Shown: in pieces, positions 22,165 to 32,593 of the stretch | Layout: the number at the start of each line of letters is the position of its first letter | Position numbering within the stretch: position 1 is the first letter of the stretch | The notes under the pieces: generated by a model | The model's database searches: none | Told to the model about the DNA's origin: nothing | The model's input: the letters and a program-made list of their open reading frames with translations, nothing else | From: Flaveria trinervia | Taxonomy: Eukaryota; Streptophyta; Magnoliopsida; Asterales; Asteraceae | Assembly: GCA_025506515.1 (NCBI GenBank) | Contig: CM046454.1 | Location: 38,541,440-38,605,439 of the forward strand | Direction: 5' to 3' | DNA: 64,000 nt | Program-made: the position numbers and the translations under genes

Positions 22165-23028
22165 AGGCTAGGGCCTTTGCTATGACCGGGAGGAGGCTAG
22201 ATTAGACTTCGAGGTAACGTCAGGTACATTTTTGGTAATTGAGATCTATGCATCTATACTTTAATTGTGGCACTAGTAGTAGTTTTGTTGCTGCTATCTT
22301 CTGTGATGTTGCACGTTAGGGGTAGGAAGATTGCTGAGCCCTTCGATGTAAGAATTGCTATTAGTAAGTCCACTAGGTTACCTAATGCCCTAGAGGATTG
22401 CGCGATAGAATTGAGAGAGAGCGCTTGTTCCTGCTAGATTATTCAAGACAGACGTAGGTGGATAGACATGCAACTCCGGGTGAATGATCGGTAATCTATG
22501 ACTCAAACCCCAAGTGTTGCAAGAAGATGGATTGATCAACCGTGCACGACTAGAGTTTGGTATCGACCTACGATAATGGATTATGATGAAGGCTTCGACC
22601 AGGAAAGTGGATTGTTTGATTTGGAAATCAAGTAAAGCTAATACTAAAGTATAGGGGGTCATTCCCAGTTATTGCTCAGTTAGAAGAAGTGACACATCGA
22701 CTGGAACTACCCGATGAGTTAAGTGGAATTCATCTGATGTTCCAGGCATATCGTCTAAGAAAGTGTTCGATCGATGAGAATATGATCATTCCACTAGAGA
22801 ACACTGAGATGGACAAAGCATTCAACTACAAGGAGCAACTAGTGGCCATCACTAATAAGAAGAAGAGAATGGGCTAAAGAGAATGATGGTCTCACTTGTG
22901 CGGGTGCAGTGAAGCCTAAAGGGATCTAAGTCTAAGTGCATGGTCAAGGAAGAGGTGAGACAGTGTTACCCGTAACTGCTTGAGAAGCGTCAGGTTTCGA
23001 GGATGAAACCTCTTTAAGGGGGTAGACT
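22165..23028 (+). pseudogene. G-A pol remnant: protease start joined to integrase tail
   Basis: 22165-22420 aligns by eye with the G-C protease (GASKSFISAAFC region) but has lost DSGA and is full of stops. 22425-22640 is not recognisable. 22640-22877 matches the pol C terminus (THRLELPDELSGIHLMFQAY, LRKCSIDENMIIPLE), as in G-C 57690-57900. The middle ~3 kb of pol is deleted. The polypurine tract TCTTTAAGGGGGTAGACT (23011-23028) abuts the 3' LTR. Confidence 0.75.
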
Positions 23029-24095
23029 TGTAACACCCCAAATTTTTATTTAAAGGAAAGGAAAAGAAAAGTAAATAGAAAGAATAGATAATATGCACAA
23101 GTGGAGGGGGATAAAATATACAAAGTACAAAAGTCTAATATTTTATATTATAAGTGGGTATGCTCGCCCATATCAAAAGCAGAAAACTGCTTTTGCTTTC
23201 GGAGGAAGAAGAAGAAGAAGAAGAAGAAACTCACTGTTTTAGAGGGAGAAAGGAAGAAAGCTGTAAAAGGTAAGTTTTCTTGATATTTATTTGGTTTAAA
23301 CCAAATTCACAACCTCTTGACCAAGGTTCTTGATAATTTAGAGTTTTTATCAAGAACTTGGAGTTTAATTTGGTAGCAGAAGTGACTAGCACGAAGACTT
23401 GCTTCAAGGTGAGTTTCTAGAACCCCTCTTTTAGTGATTTTTAACTTGTTTGGGGCTATTATGCATACCAAGAAAATGTTTTCAAGTGAAACCATGAGTT
23501 TCAGCCTATTGTTCGATGATGTTCTGTGTATGTATGTTTGAGCCTATTATGTATGTTTTAGTGTTGATGTTTAGCATGCTTAGGTTCCCTTAGTATGTTA
23601 GATCTACGCTTGGGTAGTGTTAGAATGATAATCGGTGATGTAGTAGCATAGAAAACATTTCAGAATGTTTTGATGTGCATGAACAGTGGCCCATGCACCC
23701 AGCATGTTGGCGATGCGCCTAAGTGTTGGCCATGCACCCAAGAGTGGGCCATGCACCTAAACAGTGCCCCCATGCGCCTAAATGTTAATAATCTAAGTGT
23801 CCAGACGCTTGCATAGTGGCAAAGCGCCTGAACAGGCATGATAGTTGGTAGGTATTTTGTTGATGCTGAGGAGTTGCAGGCATGGATGCATAAGCTACTG
23901 GGAGCGTTTTGAGGCTGGCATCCATATTTTGACATGTCATTGTATTTTGAGATGAAAGAATGTTGTAAATGAATGAAACGACATGTTTTTTGTTATTAAT
24001 GAATGTTTTAAATTTCGCTGCAAAATAAATATACGTTTTAAAATGTTTTATGTGCGATAAATGACCAACTGTGAGGTGCCCGGGAATGGGGCCCA
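23029..24095 (+). repeat. G-A 3' LTR with internal deletion
   Basis: It matches 18436-20559 until GAACAGG (~23836), then jumps to sequence corresponding to 20295 (CATGATTGTTGGCAGG). About 1.06 kb is therefore missing, at a junction sharing GGCA/GCAT microhomology. The terminus GGGGCCCA lacks TTA relative to GGGGCCTTACA. Confidence 0.9.
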
Positions 24096-24099
24096 TTTT

Positions 24100-24615
24100 C
24101 TTGTTCAGTTCCTCATTTGTGTATTTCAACTCTAGAATGTTCATTTCTGTAACAAGTAGCATAAACCTGTGGAGTTGTTGAGGAATTGATTCACCCTCAA
24201 TATGCTGAAACGTTTCATATTGTCAACGCACGGTGTCCTTCATAATGCTTCAGATTTCATCACCCCCTTCATAGAGTGTATGAAAAATCTTCCACAAGGA
24301 ATTTGCTGTTTTATAATTTTGACATCTGATCAATATTTCTTCTGGTAAAGCCATACTAAGCAAGCTTTATGCTTTGATATCAACTTTAACCTTCTTAATA
24401 TCATCAGGTCATAAATCTTTCGTGCTTATGGGTTGGTTATTATCATTATAATTTGGCCCAAGGGTGGGCGGAATATAATGACCTTCTATTATGGAAACCC
24501 ATAAGTCAGAATTTGTATACTTTACATGATTCCTGAACTTGATTTTCCAGGATTTGAAATCTGCTTTAGTTTCCAACTTCGGCGATTGATAAGATGATCC
24601 ACCAAAGTTGCTCAT
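24100..24615 (-). pseudogene. C1 gag N-terminal part
   Basis: The start is the ATG at 24613-24615 (MSNFGGSSYQSPKLETKADF), followed by KSWKIKFRNHVKYTNSDLWV and IIEGHYIPPTLG, the typical copia gag N terminus. After an in-frame stop at 24409 other frames continue with LPEEILIRCQNYKTANSLWK and IPQQLHRFMLLVTEMNIL, up to the G-A target site. It lies about 255 nt downstream of the PBS on the minus strand. Confidence 0.82.
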
Positions 24616-24870
24616 GATTAGTTAAGATCTAAGATGTTAACTAATGAATTTGTTTAATGGATATGAACAAGTTGTTGATTTGATCAATAACTAAGATCTG
24701 CTATTCAATTAATTTGAATATAGATCCAAGTTAAACGACAGATTAAATATCACACACACTTTTGCTTTAAAAAATAGATTCAATCAGTAAAAATTTGATA
24801 AATCTAAAAATTCAAGAACAATTAAACACAACTAACACTAATAGGTCAATTGATCTAAAACAATGAGCAC

Positions 24871-24885
24871 TTGGCTCTGATACCA
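24871..24885 (-). other. C1 primer binding site
   Basis: On the minus strand TGGTATCAGAGCCAA is an exact match to the usual plant Met-tRNA PBS. It lies 4 nt after the presumed LTR end at 24890. Confidence 0.88.
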
Positions 24886-24889
24886 CCTC

Positions 24890-25915
24890 TGAATCCAAGG
24901 ATCGCAATCAGGAATTACCAATGTTAGTTGATGTCAAGTTAACGTTTGCGGAATCAACGTTGGCTTGGTTTAATTGTTTGTATTAAATGTTTATCAATAT
25001 CAATAACTATTTAAGAACACGATTGATGAAATACAAATAGTGATCAGTTTAAATCAATGTATTTCATTAAAAACACATTAATGATTACAAATAACTAAGA
25101 ATGTATGATATTGAATTTGATGTGACGGCTGCTAGGGTTTGGTGGTGTGATGTTTTTCTGTTGTGGAATCGTCGTATTGCTGTTACCGTCACTTGATTTG
25201 AAACCTAGGATCCAAATATATAGACAATGATGTTTCTGTTAAGGAAACATCGGATCTCTTGGGATATGAATTGTTTTTGTTAAGGAAACATCAGATCTCT
25301 TGGAATATGAATTGCTTTTGTTAAGGAATCTCCGGATTTCTTGGGATTCGCATAACTGACCTGTTGACTTGTAACACTTGTATTGTTTGAGTGCAAGTGT
25401 TTGGACTCCGCAGGAGCATTGTCTTTCGTAGTTGGTTGTTCTTCCAAAGCAAACTGTTTTTCTGCAGGAATCTTATTCTTCCGAAGCAAACTGTTTCTTT
25501 TGAAGCAATTGTTCTTCCGCTGGAATCTTGTTCTTCCGCAGCAAACTGTTTCTTCCGAAGCAATTGTTCTTCCGCAGGAATCTTGTTCTTCCACAGGAAT
25601 CTTCACTTGGAATTCTCACTTTACTCCAGTTGATGGTTCATCCGCAGATGATCTTCGGATGTTTGTTACTTGTAAGAAACATATCTACGGAAGAACAAAA
25701 TGTTCATCCGTAGATGTTTCTTACACTTAGTTAATTTCACAAATTGATTAAGTATATTGTATGTACCTGCAAACATACATAAATCAACACACATATATAT
25801 GGGTTAACCTATACATTTAATACATACATAATAATGAATTACAACCATTCATTACAGATATTAATTCAAGTGCTAAGCCTATACAAAATGGACTAGATCT
25901 ACTGATCCTAGACCT

Positions 25916-25919
<4 letters not shown>
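24890..25919 (-). repeat. C1 5' LTR with TTCCGCAG word array
   Basis: On the minus strand it begins TGTTAGGTCTAGGATC (25919) and ends GGATTCA just before the PBS; the outer boundary is inferred from the TGTTAG start. A TATATATT box is at ~25215-25222. Upstream of it, 25383-25715 is dense in TTCCGCAG, TTCCGAAG and TCCGTAGATG words, with a ~55-bp tandem unit repeated about 2.5 times at 25460-25605. No partner LTR is visible in the window, so the length (~1030 bp) is provisional. Confidence 0.6.

Positions 25920-25990
<71 letters not shown>
25920..25990. repeat. (AT)n(GT)n microsatellite
   Basis: A run of about 18 AT repeats passes directly into about 15 GT repeats. It adjoins the outer edge of the C1 LTR. 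Confidence 0.95.
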
Positions 25991-25994
<4 letters not shown>

Positions 25995-26261
25995 AGCTTC
26001 ATTTTACATACATTTTTTTTATGAGAATTCCAAACTACGGGTCAAAAAAAGATCGTCACCTGACCATTGTCACCGGCCTATCTCTTTGTTTTTTACGTCT
26101 AAGGATTTTTTTCTCTTGATCTATTGATCCAAAAACCACCTGAACGCGGTCACGTGCCTTGCTTTCTTTTTCTTTTTATTCCTTTAACTTTAATCTTTTG
26201 ATCTACGATACAAAGGACAACCGACTACTAGCCTCAACAGGTCATGAACGACTATGGTCGT
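25991..26261. other. Intergenic, nothing recognised
   Basis: The sequence is AT-rich without open frame or repeat. The last 8 bases (26254-26261, ATGGTCGT) are the target duplication of the hAT MITE that follows. Confidence 0.5.
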
Positions 26262-26917
26262 TAGGGGTGAGCAGATAACCGATTTAACCAAATCATAACC
26301 GAATTAGCCACATTAACTGAACCAAATTAACCGAATTGAAAAATTAACCGACGGTTCGGTTAAGGCATAATGGTAACCGCATATTGTGGTTCGGTTTCGG
26401 TTTTGATGTGCAAATTAACCGCACCGAACCGAATGTCATTAATGTATAATAATTTTACAATATTTCTCATGATTTTACTATAATTTCATATATTCAAACT
26501 TTTACTTCTCATTTATAAAATACATTTACATAGTGGATTCCGTTATGTATTGAAGAAACATCATAAACAAACAGAAACAATGCAAAATGTGCGCACATAT
26601 TGTTTTATGCACACCCCACTTCGGTTTTGATTTTGGCAATACCTTAAAAACGAACCATATCATGCACACACTTATAAAATTGGTCCAAAGATAGCCTAAC
26701 AATAATTTATTAGTTATATTTTGGTTTAAAAGCATATATTTAATATATTGGTCAATTAACCGAAACTAACCGCAAATTAACCATAACCGATGGTTAACCG
26801 AAGTGGTTAACCAAAGTTTCAGTTGTGGTTATGGTTAAAAATATGGTATTAACCGAACTCGCGGTTTTGGTTTAAAAATTGTATTAACCGCACCGAACCG
26901 CACCGTGCACACCCCTA
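26262..26917. mobile_element. Non-autonomous hAT element (MITE), 656 bp
   Basis: The termini TAGGGGTGAGCA and TGCACACCCCTA (complement TAGGGGTGTGCA) are imperfect inverted repeats. The 8-bp duplication ATGGTCGT lies at 26254-26261 and 26918-26925, the size typical of hAT insertions. The interior is rich in AACCGAA/TTCGGTT words in both orientations, concentrated towards the ends, as for subterminal transposase-binding repeats. No transposase is present. Confidence 0.88.
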
Positions 26918-27248
26918 ATGGTCGTTAATTGTTGATTTATCATTTCGAGAATCAAGAACCAATTAGCTATCAAGCCAACTATGGGTAACACAGTCAACCA
27001 AAACATGGATGACAACATCAAGCACAACATCGTCTTTTGAAAAAGTTTGAATAGTTGAGTCAATTGAAGCATGTTTATCTTATTATTATTGATTTATATA
27101 TTTTTTTGTTTTCTAGTCTTAGTGTACGTTACTTCTACTACGACTGCGGGGGAGTATTAGGATATATTATTAGGGTTTGATTAGAATGAGCCCACGGGTC
27201 CAGTTAGGTTTCTAGGATTACTTGTTATCTTTATATATTATAACCTAA

Positions 27249-28158
27249 GGGTATGTTTGGTATGTGGTAATAGAATGGACAAATGAATGGAATGAATAAG
27301 AGAAAGGAATGGATAAGAGAATGAAATGAATCATTACATTCCATTGTTCTGTTTGGTTGCCCTTTAGTTTAAATAAATCATATCTTTGTTTTATTTGTTA
27401 AGTATAAAAAGCGAATCAATGAAGTGTAGAAGTAGTTATGATGGTGATGGCGAACAGAGGTGGTGGCCGGAGGTGGTTTCCGGCGGCGGTGGTGGCCGGT
27501 GGTGGTTTTCGGAGGCGGTGGTGGCCGGTGGTTATTTCCAGTGGTGGTGGTAGCTGGCGGTGGTTTTCATCGGTGGCAGTTTCCGGCAGCAGTGGTGGCC
27601 GACGGCGGCGGTTTCTGGCGACTGTGGTTTCCGACGGAGATGGTGGCCAGAGGTGGTTTCCGGAGGTAGCGGTGGCCTTAGGCGGTTTCTTGTGATGTTG
27701 GGGGTGGCCTTCGGAGGTGGTTTCTTGTGATGGCGATGGTGGCCTTTGGAGGTGGTTTCTTGCGGTGGTGGTTCCCGGCGGCGGCGGTTGCCTTCAAAGG
27801 TGGTTTTCGGCACTGGCCGTGGCCGGTGGTGGTGGCCTTCCGTGGTTTCCAGTGGCGGCGGCGATGGCGGTGTCTGATGATAGTGTTCCCGGGGTAGTGG
27901 TGGCCGGTGGTGTTTGCTGGTGATGAGCGATCTTGGTGGTCAGTGGTGGTTGTTGTGGCGGGTGATGTTGGTGACTAATGATGAAAGAAGTTATTAAATG
28001 AAAAACAGAAGGGGGAGTGGATGGAATGAATTTGAGGGAATGGAACTAACTACGTAATGATTCATTCCATTACCTCCACCAACCAAACATGTTTTTATTC
28101 ATTTACCCTCAATGGTTCATTCCATTCCGTTCCTCATTCCTGTATATCAAACGCTACC
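27249..28158. mobile_element. Harbinger/Tourist-like MITE, 910 bp
   Basis: The ends GGGTATGTTTGGTATGTGG and, in complement, GGTAGCGTTTGATATACAGG are imperfect inverted repeats. The 3-bp duplication TAA lies at 27246-27248 and 28159-28161, the usual PIF/Harbinger target. Inside each end are inverted runs of AATGGAATGAAT words. The centre (27430-27960) is a G-rich repeat unlike the AT-rich ends. No transposase is present. Confidence 0.72.
27430..27960 (+). repeat. G-rich degenerate minisatellite (GGTGG/GGCGG/CCGG words)
   Basis: There are roughly 530 bases of irregular GGTGGTGGCCGGAGGTGGT-type repeats, with a strong excess of G over C on the plus strand. All frames are open by chance and read as Gly/Val/Trp-rich or Pro/Thr-rich repeats, so I do not call a gene. 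Runs of GG every few bases give it G-quadruplex potential. Confidence 0.85.
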
Positions 28159-28252
28159 TAAGTGTTCAATAATATTATTCAGTATTTTATCATCTTACAC
28201 TAACAGGCATACTTAAGAAATGTGATTTTACACATTATTCACATCTTCATTG

Positions 28253-31194
28253 CACTACTACAGAAAATGAGCAAAACCGACCAAAAATTTATGACCATTA
28301 CAAATAGTGGCAAATTTAGCAACTGTATAGCGACCAAAATCAAGTAGTTGTAAGTTTCGCGACCGAAACAAACTTGGTTGCAAAATTAGTGAACAAAACA
28401 AAATGGGCCGTAAAATTAGCGACCGAACCAAAACATGTAGAAATATTAGCGACTAACACAAAAGGGGTTGCAAAATTGGCGACCCATTTTAGTTCGGTCA
28501 CAAGACGGTGGTAAATATTGTAACCCAAAATTGTTTTGGTCACAAGACGGTGGTAAATATTGTAACCCAAAATTGATTTGGTCACAAATACGGTCGTTAA
28601 TTCCATAAAACTATAAAATAATGAACTAAATTCTAAGTTTGTTGCAAAAATGATCGCAAATACATTAGCTACTTTTTACGCATATTAAAAAATAAAATAA
28701 AAATATATATTGATCGGAAAAGTAGTTGCAAATATAGCTACTGAAATTTATGTCGCAGTTTTAACGACTGAAACAAAATCAGTGGCACAAGTTGCGACCA
28801 AAATTGTTTTGGTCGGTAATCGATCGCAAATATAGTGGCCACATTGTTTTGGTCGGTAATTGGTTGCAAAAGTAGCGGCCACATTGTTCTGGTCGCAAAA
28901 CAGTAACTAATTTCATGTAGTAACAAAATATGATCTGAAAAACGACCGCAAATATAGGGACCATATTTGTTTTGGTCGCAATATAAGTCACTAGTTTCCA
29001 TCAAATGAAAAATGATATACTAGAATTTAGCTTGGTCGTAAAAACGATTGCAAACATATATACATGTTATTTTTACGGTTCCTGGTACATTTTGTTTCAG
29101 AAATAACTAAAATTAAATGGTAAAAGTAAACCTGTGGCAAAAATGGTCACAAATATAGCTATTATAAATGTTTTCATTGCAAATACCATTGTTTAACTTT
29201 AAAACTAATAAAATAAAATAATATAATAAATTCATTGCATAACCGGTCACGAATATAGAGACCAACATTGTTACGAACATATGTATAGTCGTAACAAGTA
29301 TAAAAATAAAACTAAAAATAAAAATAAAAATATAAATAAAATCAGTCATAAAAATGATTGCAAGAAAAATGATCGAGATAAATAGCCGCCAATGTAGTTA
29401 CCAAAAATATTTGGTTGCAAATTATATTTATTAAAGATAAAAATAAAATCTCGTTGTTAATATGATGATAAATAACACCATTGAATGTAAAATTTTAAGT
29501 AAAATAAAAAAAAACTAACTTAGTCGTAAAAATAATATCAATAAACAAGTTATAGCTAGTTATATATTGGAGAATGTGCTTACTTGGATCAACTAGAGAC
29601 AAATATGATCGATTGTTGGAAGGTATAATCAACTGGTATTAATTAGATACATGTTTATCGTGTAAGATGTAACAAAGTGGGGGAAGATTTATATATAAAG
29701 TTTTTCTTTGTGAAAATATATTTTGTGGTTGGTACTTTGATTCTACTCAAAATGGATAAAAAATTAAAGTTTCATTTACAGATATCCATATTATGTAATC
29801 GCCATATGTGCCTTACAAATTAAGTGATTGAAGCCTAGTAGAAAATCATTCATTTGTTGGAGTTTATTCATACAAATTTACAAGTTTCATAATGTTCTTA
29901 TAACTAGATTTCCCCTCCATCTTTTCTATAACTATTTCCATGCATACTTATTTTTCATTAATCAGCCCAGGTTTCTTTTAGGTATTCAAGACGTATTTAG
30001 GGTTGATGTGGCGAGGACAATCCCGCTTCTTTGATCTGATTTCCATGGTTGATATGTTTTATGATTAACCAACTTAGTTGAGGTACGCATAAATTATAAT
30101 CATAATGTAGAGGAAAACCACTTTGTTTTTTATGGCGTATTCATAAGCCAGAAGCTAAAATTATCTACCTAGTCTAAAGAGAAGGTTCTTTAGAAGGTTA
30201 TCGTCTTTACATTTCTTTTGTCATGTTACATTTTCCAACAGTAATAGTAATTTGTTGTCTGGAGCTAGTTTGAATGGTGTGAATTGGGTGATCATTATAT
30301 ACCCATAACAGGTACAAAGGAGTTATACTTGGTTATAATCAGTCATGACAAGTATTCTTTTCGTTTTAATGTGTTTTGTTAATTGTAGGTGCATTAATTG
30401 AATGAGAAGATATAAAAAATTTAACAGAAAAAAGAAAGTAGCAACCATCAAAATGAAAGAGGCAAACACTCGATCGAAAGAGCATTATGAATTCCTGTTG
30501 AAGAAACACAACAAAATTTCACCTATTTAAGCATGTAACTTTTTAGACATGGTAGGTTAGGATAATATTTTCATAGATATGTTTGAATATTTTATTTTAT
30601 TGTAAATATCTTTGGATCCTCTGTTTAGTTTTGAATGTTTGTATATTTTAATGAATCTTATAAATTTGTAAGTTTAGTTATTTGATTTTGAGTATTTAAA
30701 ATAGGGAAACTAGAAACATTTTCTTATTATACATATTTTCCAATCAAAATGGTGGTCGCAAAGCTAGTCACAGGTTAGAATAAAAATTGATTGCTAAAAA
30801 ATGATTTTGTAAAATTGGTTGCTAATAATTTTGGTCAAAAAATCAGTTGCAAATGTTTTGGTTGCAATTCCAGTCGCTAATAGTTTAGTTGCAAAATTGG
30901 TGGCAAAATGTTTGGTTGCAATTTTAGTCGCTAACAGTTTAGTTGCAAACTTTGTCGCAATACTTTCAGTCGCAAAAAATATCTGGTTGCAAAAGTAGTC
31001 ACTAATTCTGTGACGTATATTCCAGTTGCTAAATTAGTCGCAACATTATTTTGGTCGCAAAAAACGGTCGCCAATGTAATTACCGACCGGACTTTAACCA
31101 ACCACCGAAATTGGTAGCAAAATAGTCGCACAAGAGCATTTGCGACTGTTGCGACCATTTTGGACGGTCACAATAGCTCATTTCTGTAGTAGTG
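28253..31194. mobile_element. Non-autonomous CACTA element, 2.94 kb
   Basis: It begins CACTACTACAGAAAATGAGC and ends with the near-perfect complement GCTCATTTCTGTAGTAGTG. The 3-bp duplication TTG lies at 28250-28252 and 31195-31197. Both ends (28300-29060 and 30760-31180) are filled with GCGACCAAAA/TTTTGGTCGC words in both orientations, the subterminal repeats typical of CACTA (En/Spm-like) elements. The AT-rich middle (29100-30750) has no open frame resembling a transposase. Confidence 0.92.
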
Positions 31195-31679
31195 TTGTCT
31201 CGATTGTACTATTTGTAAGTTAATTTCGTACTATATTTGATTACATACTAATTCCAGCTTATTTATAAAATTATGAACAATATAGCTGTAAAACTAACCC
31301 GTCAATCTTTCCCTGGATACTTTGACCATCATTCCACAATTGAGTTTTGATTAGTTACCTTATACTTTTGTATTTTTTTACGTAGAGGGGGACCAGGAAA
31401 GGTAGCAGGCAATGGTTTAGATGGCCTAATCAAAGGAAGTGTAGTCTGATCGATAAGTAAACGGAATTGGGGTTTAAGTTTTTATTTCTATTCATTTTAA
31501 TAATAAACGTGTCAAACTAAATTTATTTATCAATGATCAATGATTTTTAGCACAGAGGATTGAAGTAAGCTATCTAATACAATTGAAGATAACTTACCTA
31601 TCGGGTTCAAGTCTCAATTTGATAAAAAAATGCTTAGGGAGCATTTGGTTGAAGTCTCAATTTGATAAAAAAATGCTTA
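31195..31679. repeat. Intergenic; tandem duplication of a MITE edge at 31606-31679
   Basis: 31195-31600 shows nothing recognisable. At ~31608-31679 a ~46-bp unit containing TCAATTTGATAAAAAAATGC and the MITE end GGGAGCATTTGGTTG is present twice in tandem. A copy of the first bases of the following MITE therefore stands outside it. Confidence 0.6.
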
Positions 31680-31982
31680 GGGAGCGTTTGGTTGGAAGAA
31701 TGGAATGGAATGAAATTGAGAAACTAGTATAATTTTCAAGTAAAATTATGTTTGAGTGGATAATAAAATGTAAAACCCAAGGAAATGTTTAATCTCAATT
31801 ATGTTGGTTGTACGATTTCAAAATCCTTCCACCTAAGGAGGTTATCTGAAATCCCACAACCAAGGGAATTGAAGTGAAACATTCTTTTGGGTTTTACATT
31901 TTATTAACAACTCAAACATAATTTTACTTTAAAATTATACTAGTTTCTTAATTTCATTCCATTCTTCCAACCAAACGCTCCC
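31680..31982. mobile_element. Fold-back MITE, 303 bp
   Basis: It starts GGGAGCGTTTGGTTGGAAGA and ends with its complement. The inverted repeats extend about 90 bp, including ATTCCATTC and AAAATTATACTAGTTTCT. The TTA duplication is at 31677-31679 and 31983-31985. Size, TTA target and GGG...GTTTGG ends fit a Tourist/Harbinger-type MITE. The RNA or single strand would form a long hairpin. Confidence 0.85.
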
Positions 31983-32500
31983 TTAGAGTTAAGACAAATG
32001 ATTTTTCCAGTGGTGTGTTTCCTTCTAACAGTGGTCTCAGGTGCGGAACTAGTGGAACGGACTGATGTACGAGCTTTCATTCGGTGACGTAAGCCTAGTG
32101 CCCAAGATTCCGTACTATAGTAATATAAGGGAGACGATCGATTTTTAATAATGAAGATGATCGAGTAGGTTGTTTACCCGTCAATATTAATCCAAGTGTC
32201 GTTCACTAAAAGCATAGGGAAAATTTACTCTAGGTTTTAATATGCAAATATACTCTTTTAATATACAAGTAATATAACAAAAACACTACTAATTCGGTTA
32301 TTTTAGAATTTTTTTTGCCGTTACCGATAGAAAACAACTTTATTTTTTCGAAGAGGATATAAACCAACAAAACATTTCATCTAGATTAAAACAAAGCGGA
32401 GAACAATTTTCATCCAATAAAAAACTACAAAATAATAGATAATTCAACGATAAATTTTTTAAAAGAACCCTCTCGTTGATTCTTTTCCTCCATCCACACC

Positions 32501-32510
32501 CTTTATATTT
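32501..32510 (+). promoter_or_regulatory. Probable TATA box of the host gene
   Basis: CTTTATATTT lies 84-93 nt upstream of the ATG at 32594, in a pyrimidine-rich context (CCTCCATCCACACC). Spacing suits a 5' UTR of ~50-60 nt. There is no experimental support. Confidence 0.45.
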
Positions 32511-32593
32511 CATTCCTTTTCACCACTAATTCCATTTAGTATTCATCACCCCCATAAACATTCCCTCGACAACACACAAAAACACCCCACAAA

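Larger units (their letters stand above)
18436..24095 (+). mobile_element. G-A: internally deleted Ty3/gypsy element nested in C1 gag
   Basis: The LTRs are 18436-20559 (2124 bp) and 23029-24095 (1067 bp, with a ~1.06 kb internal deletion), starting TGTAACACCCC. The target duplication ATTTT lies at 18431-18435 and 24095-24099 (the right LTR end lost TTA, leaving CCCA). The internal part is only 2.5 kb: PBS, gag with CCHC sites, the start of protease, then the C-terminal tail of pol. RT, RNase H and most of integrase are gone, so it could only have moved with proteins from relatives. G-C at 51167 is a related, longer element. Confidence 0.9.
1..25919 (-). mobile_element. C1: old Ty1/copia retrotransposon, host of two nested insertions
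   Basis: Read on the minus strand from ~25919 to the window edge, the order is 5' LTR, tRNA-Met-type PBS, gag, protease, integrase, RT and RNase H, which is copia order. Gag is interrupted twice. G-A (18436-24095) sits between gag parts ending at 24100 and resuming at 18432, and C2 (5718-18019) sits between 18024 and 5713. Removing G-A with one TSD copy lets the gag frame read straight through the junction. Gag ends in extra CCHC knuckles, as in SIRE/Maximus-like elements. Many stops and frameshifts make it a fossil. The left end lies at or beyond base 1, so the total length is unknown. Confidence 0.85.
27151..28200 (+). mobile_element. Relic copia 3' end: polypurine tract and LTR split by a MITE
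   Basis: A purine tract TGCGGGGGAG (~27146-27157) precedes TATTAGGATATATTATTAGG (probably once TGTTAGG), a TCTTTATATATTATAACC promoter-like stretch, and after the MITE TTCAATAATATTATTCAG and TTATCATCTTACACTAACA. The order fits a plus-strand copia LTR entered from its polypurine tract. No partner LTR or PBS is seen. The call rests on general LTR look-alike features. Confidence 0.4.

Noticed and set aside
22425..22640. Captured gene fragment inside G-A
   Set aside because: It is unrecognisable; it could equally be decayed pol, and no reading frame supports a host origin.
27438..27923. Gly/Val/Trp-rich open frames on the plus strand
   Set aside because: Several overlapping registers are all open because of the GGTGG minisatellite; there is no domain and no gene structure.
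31381..31470. GC-richer patch (GGGGGACCAGGAAAGGTAGC) as an exon or PPT
   Set aside because: There is no LTR start after it, no open frame and no recognised motif.
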